A stretch of DNA of 64,000 bases, from contig CM042560.1 of the NCBI GenBank assembly GCA_023630585.1, positions 2,550,001-2,614,000 on the forward strand, written 5' to 3'. The notes beneath the pieces are model-generated. The model saw only the letters and a list, made by a program, of their open reading frames with translations. It searched no databases and was not told the DNA's origin. The DNA is from Cranoglanis bouderius. Its lineage: Eukaryota > Chordata > Actinopteri > Siluriformes > Cranoglanididae. The position numbers and the translations under genes are program-made. Of the stretch, positions 61,094-64,000 are shown in pieces. The stretch's first letter is position 1; each line of letters begins with the position of its first letter.

Positions 61094-61428
61094 TATTCCA
61101 TAGGTCTGTTTAAAGATAATTTTCTAAAAAAAAATAAACTTGTTTAGATTTTTTTTTTAAATTTTAATTAATAAATAAAAGAAAAAACTCTTGCGGCATC
61201 AAGTTCAGACAACTAATTTAACAGGATATCATTTTAATTAATATCTTAAAATGTAATTCTTACCTAAAATAGCACATGTTTGATCTATTTAACTTTTAAC
61301 TTTCTTGCATATCATTAATTAAATCCGCCATTTTATTTCCACTCACCTTTCTTGCACGTCACCCAGAGCACCTGCGTCAAGAAGAGCGCGAGCCACACGC
61401 ACGTCCTGAGGGCGCGTGCCGTGGCCAT
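31958..61428 (-). CDS. col5a2: Collagen alpha-2(V) chain, pro-alpha2(V), complete in 54 exons
   Basis: All 54 coding exons were placed (- strand): 61347-61428, 54798-55019, 52532-52548, 52379-52411, 52232-52264, 52088-52141, 51869-51961, 50460-50537, the helix exons (own entry), 36374-36689, 35658-35845, 33001-33243 and 31958-32104. They total 4494 nt, 1497 residues; human COL5A2 has 1499. Order: signal peptide 1-25, VWFC domain about 32-95, short interrupted collagen segment 108-178, N-telopeptide 179-201, triple helix 202-1218 and COLF1 C-propeptide 1219-1497. The C-propeptide (NPLPEYNKDEA, RTCQDIKQC, GEYWVDPNEGS, AYGH, IGPVCFS) matches alpha2(V), not alpha1(I), alpha1(II) or alpha1(III). 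The chain is secreted and pairs with alpha1(V) in heterotrimers that nucleate and limit collagen I fibrils. Introns are GT-AG except intron 24 (GC-AG). The teleost a/b paralogue is undecided. Confidence 0.97.
32105..33000 (-). other. col5a2 last intron
   Basis: AT-rich. A repeat relic (GATATGACAAAAATATCATA, 32767-32830) is the only recognisable item. Confidence 0.6.
33001..33243 (-). CDS. col5a2: col5a2 exon 53: C-propeptide
   Basis: 81 codons, phase 0, encoding FTYGDKEDSPNTVAVQLRLL, then RLLSKEAVQTLTYHCKNSVAY and KAYGHNRLKYTVTEDGCS. It contains COLF1 cysteines 6 and 7. The usual N-I-T glycosylation sequon before YxCKNS is T-L-T here, so the conserved N-glycan site is missing. The donor is TCG|gtacga. 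Confidence 0.95.
33352..33404. repeat. (GT)n microsatellite
   Basis: About 26 GT units in the col5a2 intron between exons 52 and 53. Confidence 0.95.
34233..34505. mobile_element. fold-back MITE, family E copy 1
   Basis: CTCCTGTGTTTGTCTTGGCC, TCCCTAACGTGCACTGTGAA and TTTGGTGAAAG are inverted at CTTTACCAAATTCACAGTGT, GTAGGGAGGTCC and GGGAATGCAATTAGTTTTG. The left and right halves are each about 90 bp. The pentanucleotide array begins at its right edge. Confidence 0.75.
34511..34978. repeat. (TGTAG)n pentanucleotide array, about 440-470 bp
   Basis: More than 85 units of TGTAG with TATAG, TGTAA and TGCAG variants. The variants TATAG and TGTAA recur in a higher-order spacing (TGTAATGTAGTATAG at 34630, 34697, 34787 and 34887). 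All frames are open on the - strand only because of the 5-bp unit. It lies in a col5a2 intron. Confidence 0.97.
35190..35435. mobile_element. fold-back MITE, family E copy 2
   Basis: ACACTCCTATGTTGGTCTCG, ACCTCCCTAACGCACACTGT, GAATTTGGTAAAGATCAGAG and TGCATTTAGTTTTGTTCTAT match copy 1. It is separated from the array by AGTATAG-rich degenerate DNA. Confidence 0.7.
35658..35845 (-). CDS. col5a2: col5a2 exon 52: C-propeptide calcium and chain-recognition region
   Basis: 188 nt, entering in phase 1, encoding GEYWVDPNEGSLKDAIKVYC and NMETGETC then VPRKSWW and NRGTK. The DPN-x-G...DAI loop binds calcium in fibrillar C-propeptides. At the third cysteine position there is serine (NEGS), as in human alpha2(V). 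This removes an interchain disulfide half and fits a chain that cannot form homotrimers. The downstream intron carries a large pentanucleotide array. Confidence 0.95.
36374..36689 (-). CDS. col5a2: col5a2 exon 51: helix end, C-telopeptide, start of C-propeptide
   Basis: 105 codons plus one base. Eighteen helical residues (GPKGEPGPPGPPGPPGPP) are followed by an acidic telopeptide (TAVEDDFDKNPDYDG), a linker with an N-G-S sequon, the coiled-coil-like VHASLKALGSQLDSMKNADG and RTCQDIKQC holding cysteines 1 and 2 of COLF1. TADNPLPEY is the region where BMP1/tolloid cleavage is expected, although I cannot fix the bond. The donor is AGCG|gtgagg, phase 1. Confidence 0.94.
36374..50333 (-). CDS. col5a2: col5a2 exons 9-51: main triple helix (1017 residues)
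   Basis: Forty-two helix exons, each starting with an intact Gly codon: 50289-50333, 50135-50188, 49278-49331, 49085-49138, 48946-48999, 48715-48768, 48577-48621, 48424-48477, 47558-47602, 47374-47427, 46823-46921, 46693-46737, 46479-46577, 45925-45978, 45714-45821, 45190-45243, 44997-45095, 44855-44908, 43887-43985, 43726-43779, 43569-43622, 43419-43472, 42170-42223, 42019-42063, 41844-41942, 41610-41717, 41341-41394, 41183-41236, 41015-41068, 40870-40923, 40679-40786, 39906-39959, 39763-39816, 39347-39508, 38988-39095, 38027-38134, 37886-37939, 37650-37757, 37482-37535, 37183-37290, 37018-37071, 36779-36886. The first 54 nt of 36374-36689 end the helix (GPKGEPGPPGPP...). Lengths are 45, 54, 99, 108 or 162, in the order of fibrillar collagen genes. 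GMKGHR (exon 48946) and GQKGHR (exon 37183) place cross-link lysines at helix positions 87 and 930. Confidence 0.96.
38310..38725 (-). mobile_element. MITE family A copy in col5a2 intron
   Basis: AAAACACTCCATATTGTGTT, AAAATAATCAATGACTG, TTATTTTCCTATACCATGAA then GGAGACTCCTTCCGTAAACG near 38718. It fills the longest helix-region intron on the 3' side. Confidence 0.65.
40225..40385. mobile_element. MITE family A fragment in col5a2 intron
   Basis: GTTCCACAACGTTATGTAAC, GGATAAAAGTATAATGTGTC and TTCCTATAACAGCATGTCCC match family A end modules. Confidence 0.6.
41490..41527. repeat. perfect 14-bp hairpin in col5a2 intron
   Basis: CTCCAGACAAAAAG (41490-41503) and CTTTTTGTCTGGAG (41514-41527) are exact inverse copies separated by a 10-nt loop. 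It is not part of a repeat I recognise in the window. Confidence 0.8.
42224..43418 (-). other. long col5a2 helix-region intron
   Basis: 1.2 kb. It contains a likely LINE 3'-tail relic, CTCCCCCACGGGGATCAATA followed by (CTTAT)5 (about 42938-42996), and AGCTAGCTA-rich DNA near 43120-43370. No missing helix exon is needed, since the exon-length series is complete. Confidence 0.6.
43986..44854 (-). other. col5a2 intron with poly(C) run
   Basis: 869 bp, AT-rich, with ATATTTAT repeats (44275-44350) and a C run with one G at about 44698-44717. No exon is expected between 43887 and 44908. Confidence 0.6.
45188..45189 (-). other. col5a2: non-canonical GC donor of col5a2 intron 24
   Basis: Exon 45190-45243 ends GGACAAAAG and is followed by GCAGGC, not GT. 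Using it gives the expected 54-nt exon with perfect Gly-X-Y. The nearest GT donor (gttaac) would lengthen the exon to 63 nt, adding A-G-K and breaking the glycine frame. The partner acceptor is normal, so this is a GC-AG intron. Confidence 0.75.
45425..45565. mobile_element. MITE family A fragment in col5a2 intron
   Basis: GACGTTCCAACATTAAACGT and GGATGTCCTGTAAAAGGAAA then ATAATCAACTTCGGGG match the family. Confidence 0.55.
47603..48423 (-). other. col5a2 intron, no repeat recognised
   Basis: 821 bp of AT-rich DNA with poly(A) near 47660 and poly(T) near 47792. No exon is missing here by the length series. Confidence 0.55.
49332..50134 (-). other. col5a2 intron, no gene
   Basis: 803 bp. No recognisable repeat beyond AT-rich stretches. 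Confidence 0.55.
50460..50537 (-). CDS. col5a2: col5a2 exon 8: N-telopeptide
   Basis: 26 codons beginning SQFASQMASGF and ending SGSP. The QMA-GF core is the fibrillar N-telopeptide signature. The lysine in DAKMG is the likely substrate for lysyl-oxidase cross-linking. GSP is the first triplet of the main helix: with it as residue 1, the helical cross-link lysines fall exactly at 87 and 930. Confidence 0.92.
51236..51490 (-). mobile_element. tRNA-derived SINE, reverse copy, in col5a2 intron
   Basis: The same SINE as at 11430. On the - strand it reads GAGGTCGTGAGTTTAAATCC, GATGCCACAGCTACTCGTGG and TGTCAATCACAGCGACAC, and is uninterrupted where the other copy holds the hAT MITE. Confidence 0.75.
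51869..52411 (-). CDS. col5a2: col5a2 exons 4-7: minor collagenous segment of the N-propeptide
   Basis: Exons 52379-52411 (33 nt), 52232-52264 (33), 52088-52141 (54) and 51869-51961 (93) encode GEKGEPGDIPH, IVGLPGRPGPM, GAPGPAGRAGYRGFKGRK and GVAGPPGFDGIP followed by more Gly-X-Y triplets to QPALPG. Glycine periodicity breaks at DIPHIV and QPALPG, as in the short N-propeptide helix of alpha2(V). All exons are phase 0. Confidence 0.93.
52532..52548 (-). CDS. col5a2: col5a2 exon 3: 17-nt microexon
   Basis: Flanked by acceptor ttcag and donor gtatgt. It supplies AG plus ATA ATG GCA CTC AAG, which after the single G of exon 2 reads E-I-M-A-L-K and leads straight into GEKGEPGD. Only a 17-nt exon repairs the frame from phase 1 to phase 0. 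It is too short to be called by most gene finders. Very small third exons are usual in this collagen class. Confidence 0.88.
52650..53890. repeat. degenerate 18-21 bp AT-rich minisatellite
   Basis: Dozens of imperfect units close to GGTTATAATGGTATAGTAACA fill this col5a2 intron (between exons 2 and 3), broken by a SINE at 53370-53680. The divergence suggests an old array. Confidence 0.85.
53370..53680 (+). mobile_element. tRNA-derived SINE inside the minisatellite
   Basis: The head GGCTGTGGCTCAGGTGGTAG and GGCAGTTCAATCCCCGGC are A-box and B-box like. The body has CCTTGGGCAAGACACTGAAC and GTGTGAATGGGTGAATGAGA, and the tail GCGCTATATAAATGCAGACC. This is the V-SINE/zebrafish SINE type common in teleosts. 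Confidence 0.85.
54798..55019 (-). CDS. col5a2: col5a2 exon 2: von Willebrand factor C domain
   Basis: A 222-nt exon encoding about 74 residues with ten cysteines in the VWFC pattern: GC, then PCRLCVC, VCEDIRC, GC, and ECCPVC. This chordin-like module is the N-propeptide domain of alpha1(I), (II), (III) and alpha2(V) chains, and its presence excludes alpha1(V)/alpha1(XI), which carry a TSPN domain instead. The acceptor is ttccctcag and the donor is ATCG|gtgagc, in phase 1. Confidence 0.96.
55731..55746 (+). promoter_or_regulatory. candidate CTCF-binding site in col5a2 intron 1
   Basis: ACCACAAGGGGGCAGT fits the vertebrate CTCF core (CCAC-N-AGGGGGCAG) at essentially every position. It forms one arm of a short inverted repeat with GACTGCCCCCTTT just to its left (55717-55730). 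This is a motif match only. Confidence 0.5.
56414..56470. repeat. (GT)n microsatellite
   Basis: About 28 GT units. Confidence 0.95.
56757..57140 (+). mobile_element. dispersed element D, copy 3
   Basis: TCAATCCCTCCAGGATTTTG, CAGAAATGAACGCAAAATCG and ATGAGTACAGCTAAAAGGTC. The reading frame is more decayed than in the other two copies. Confidence 0.65.
59070..59470 (-). mobile_element. MITE family A copy in col5a2 intron 1
   Basis: AAACACTTGGGAGCATGCTG, TTACAGGAAAATAATCAAGC, CAGGTCCCAAAGAGTTTTAT and GACACTGGAGACTCCTTCC near 59404-59423. Confidence 0.65.
61041..61092. repeat. (AAT)n microsatellite
   Basis: About 17 trinucleotide units with one interruption. Confidence 0.95.
61347..61428 (-). 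CDS. col5a2: col5a2 exon 1: start codon and signal peptide
   Basis: Exon 1 encodes 27 codons plus one base: MATARALRTC then VWLALFLTQVLWVTC and KK, with the donor gtgagt. A basic start, a 12-residue hydrophobic core and a small/polar exit make a typical signal peptide. The ATG lies in a strong Kozak context (AGA before ATG, G at +4). The phase-1 end joins CT of exon 2 to form Ala. The next in-frame product, the VWFC exon, lies 6.3 kb away. Confidence 0.93.
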
Positions 61429-61760
61429 TCTTCTCGCTCCCCCCCCCCTACGCGACACACACAGGAAACTTCTACACTGCGCTCCTCTCCAGCCGAGGGG
61501 GGATTTAATCCTCCTTTCGGGCTTCGCTGGACTTTCGAGATGCCCCGCTGTTCTCCGGGAGCCCTTCCGTTCCGTTCAGGCGCTGCTCAGCACTGCGAAA
61601 CGCCAGCACGTGCGTGCACTCGCGTGAAGAGAGAGAGAGAGAGAGAGAGGGAGCGAGAGGGCGCGCGCGCCTCCTCCCTCCCACTCGCTCAGCCTCTCAT
61701 CAAGCTAAAGCTAAAACAGCAGCCGTTTAACGGCGGCTAAGAACATAAAGCTGGTCCACA
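61380..61760 (-). promoter_or_regulatory. col5a2: GC-rich 5' end and likely promoter region of col5a2
   Basis: In an otherwise AT-rich window, this stretch is GC-rich with many CpG (GCGCGCGCGCC near 61660, CGGCGG near 61730). It spans the signal-peptide codons, the putative 5' UTR and a GA/CT tract (61627-61650). No clear TATA box is visible on the - strand. The arrangement suggests a CpG-island promoter. The transcription start cannot be fixed from sequence. Confidence 0.55.
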
Positions 61761-61865
61761 AAACTTGAAAAATTGGTCAATTTACACGACTTACCCAAGC
61801 AGCAGAGTCAAAATTACAAAGTCAACACTGTGTAAGTTCATTTTAAAATGTTTAATAACACAGTC

Positions 61866-62700
61866 GTCCAGAATTATTGGCACCCTTCAAAACAAAGGTC
61901 ACAATATAGAATAAACATTACACCGAATGGCTTAAAATGATTTAAAACAATTTTATACAATAGTATTTTCTCTTAAAAACGTCTGACAAAACCATTCATT
62001 CATTCATTCATTCATTCATTCATTCCTTTTTAGTAACCATTTTATCCTGGTCAGGACTGCAGTAGATCCAGTGCATATCCTGGGAATGATCCGGGAATAC
62101 ACCCTAGAAAGGACACCATTACATCACACACACATTCACACACATTCACACCTAGGGGCTATTTTGAGTCACCCAGCCACCTGCCGCATGCTTTTGGGAG
62201 GTCAGAGGAAGCAGGAGAGCCCATATTTCAGAGGATAAACGAGTACTTGGAAAAAAAACACTGTAGCAGAGCCAGTAAACGCAAGTACGCAAGAAATAGT
62301 ATGTAACTGGACTGCTAAAATTTAGTTGAATACACCTCTTGTTAGAATAAAACTTGGCTGCTTCTGCCAGGAGGTTATACTTGGCTGTATGTGAAACGTT
62401 CGCAGACGTGAATGACTCCAGACACAACCGAATGAACACAGAAATGTTTTTTGGGGGGGAAAAAATGAATCTTTTGTACCATTTTAGTCTCCTGATTTAA
62501 ACCGTGTTGAAAGCTTGTGGACTGAATCACAGCCCACAAAAACAAACCTAACAATACAAAGCAACTTGAAATGTTGCTGCATGGAAGAGTCGTCCAAGAT
62601 TCTCTACAAGTGGCTCCAACTTTCTCAGACATTGCATATGTGTTGTAATTCTTTCAGGGGGCGGCGGTCATTTTGAGACCAGGTCTTTGAAACTAGGTCT
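61866..62700. mobile_element. Tc1-like transposon relic with nested repeat
   Basis: The left edge AGAATTATTGGCACCCTTCA is a Tc1-type end (a similar end lies near 4410-4430). At 62486-62560 the + strand reads S-P-D-L-N-R-V-E-S-L-W, the degraded SPDLNPIENLW motif of a DDE transposase. A separate (ATTC)n-tailed SINE/LINE-end repeat (61996-62210, CTGGTCAGGACTGCAGTAGA to GCATGCTTTTGGGAGG) lies inside. Confidence 0.6.
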
Positions 62701-63191
62701 GCATTTTTTAAAAAGGTCCTTTTGTGTTTAAGATCAATAAATTATATATAATATTATATTGTTATGATTTGGATAACGCAACAAGTTAAAACTATCCCTT
62801 AAGCTGTTTAGTAAATTGACCCGTATTTCCTAGAGATTTCTTTATGGAGTTGTTTTTGTGTGCTGTTTTTGTGTATTCCTTAATGCCTAGAGATGCCAAA
62901 AACGGCTGTATGTGAAGTGATAAAGGATGTAGATATATCACCCGGCATCCGGAGCTCAGGCCACAGACAGACTGAGGGAGGGTACGCGAGTGGAAGAGGA
63001 GAAAAGCAGCTGTGATGTCCAGGATATTCAGGGGCTCGGTGGATTTGGGACTCACATCAGATGAATCCCTGTTCAAATCATCCATGAGTCGTTATGCTGT
63101 TTTCTTACTAACTCACTGCAGGGTCTTTAACTGCCACTGCGTCTTTTACTATTTAAACTCAGCTTGCGTTCAAGCATGCTACAACATCCTG

Positions 63192-63314
<123 letters not shown>

Positions 63315-63644
63315 TTACAGTTTGTTCGGTTTCGCAGATGTTGTCTGAATTTTGTCTTTATGTTTCAGTTGTTATCTGGTTGCAGGACATTTAGTTATTA
63401 AAATTGTCAAATTATTAAATTATTTTATACAAGAAACTCTATAATAGTCATACATTTTCCTTTTTTCCACCTGAAAAACCATTGGGGGGGGGGGGGGGGT
63501 GTCAAACTTTTGCACTGCATAAACCATGCTTGGTGTCAACCTGCAAAAAACATCATTAGATAATCTTAAAACCTAACCTATTTTTCTTCAGCTTTGTAAT
63601 GACAGGAACAGAAATGGAGGTCATGTTTACAGATGGTGTGTTAA

Positions 63645-64000
63645 ATTCCTTTATACCGCAGAGGTTTGGAATTCTCGAATCTGATTGGTCAGACGGTGTT
63701 GATTAATTTTCGATAACAGCAGCTCTGACAGTAGTTCCAGCTGCAAGACAAATCACAAATTTATATTCTAATACATTATCATGTCTATAGTAACAATTAC
63801 ACACATTATTTAATAATGTGTGTAATCGTTGACATGGTGAAGTTTTCTGTGAGGAGACGGTTATTAAACATTTATGGAAGGAGTATCCAGTGTCAGCGCT
63901 TTGTAACAGTCAGGGGTAAAGCTGTAACTTTTCTGTTTTCTGACATGTTTAGGACAGAGGAGTTTATGTTTTGAGGTTCCTCAGTAACATGACAAGCTGC
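63645..64000 (+). mobile_element. MITE family A copy, running off the window
   Basis: TCTGATTGGTCAGACGGTGT, CGATAACAGCAGCTCTGACA, AGGAGTATCCAGTGTCAGCG and AGTAACATGACAAGCTGC at the window end. This is the best-preserved 5' half of the family here. Confidence 0.7.

Larger units (their letters stand above)
55020..61346 (-). other. col5a2 intron 1 (6.3 kb)
   Basis: Contains the CTCF-like motif (55731), a GT microsatellite (56414-56470), element D copy 3 (56757-57140), a MITE family A copy (59070-59470) and an AAT microsatellite (61041-61092). No exon is recognised, and the exon 1 to exon 2 phase match (G|CT) needs none. First introns of collagen genes often hold enhancers, but I cannot point to one. 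Confidence 0.8.

Overview
The window is genomic DNA of a ray-finned fish, from a nuclear chromosome. It is AT-rich and intron-rich, with canonical GT-AG introns and many teleost-type DNA transposons, tRNA-derived SINEs and microsatellites. Several dispersed repeats look like ones I associate with otophysan fish, perhaps a catfish, but I cannot prove the species from sequence alone.

Two protein-coding genes are present, arranged tail to tail. The first is gulp1 (engulfment adaptor, PTB domain), on the + strand with coding exons from 20212 to 30553. Its ATG exon is preceded by an acceptor site, so the 5' non-coding exon(s) and promoter lie further upstream, in or before the window. The second is col5a2 (pro-alpha2 chain of type V collagen), on the - strand from the ATG at 61426-61428 to the stop at 31958-31960. 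I could place all 54 col5a2 coding exons. Together they give 4494 nt (1497 codons plus stop). The helix exons follow the ancestral fibrillar-collagen pattern of 45/54/99/108/162 bp without a gap. The two 3' ends are only a few hundred bp apart, and no col3a1 lies between them, whereas in mammals COL3A1 sits between GULP1 and COL5A2.

Layout: 1-20168 holds no supported coding exon and is either gulp1 5' intron or intergenic DNA. It carries MITEs, a Tc1-like transposase remnant, a fold-back element with a GC-rich minisatellite, a SINE split by a hAT-type MITE, and GA/GT/AT microsatellites. 20169-31015 is gulp1. 31420-61750 is col5a2, with the C-propeptide exons at 31958-36689, the triple-helix exons at 36374-50333, the N-telopeptide and N-propeptide exons at 50460-55019, a 6.3 kb intron 1 and a GC-rich 5' end at 61347-61720. 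61750-64000 lies upstream of col5a2 and holds transposon remnants and microsatellites.

The two genes are not a functional unit. GULP1 is a cytoplasmic adaptor for engulfment receptors and clathrin traffic, while COL5A2 is a secreted matrix chain that joins alpha1(V) to control fibril diameter. Their adjacency is conserved synteny. The points most worth a second look are: an in-frame 74-codon exon in gulp1 with no counterpart in the 304-residue human protein as I recall it; a GC-AG intron in col5a2; loss of the conserved C-propeptide N-glycosylation sequon; a candidate CTCF site in col5a2 intron 1; and several structured mobile elements. I did not find a clearly new biological system.
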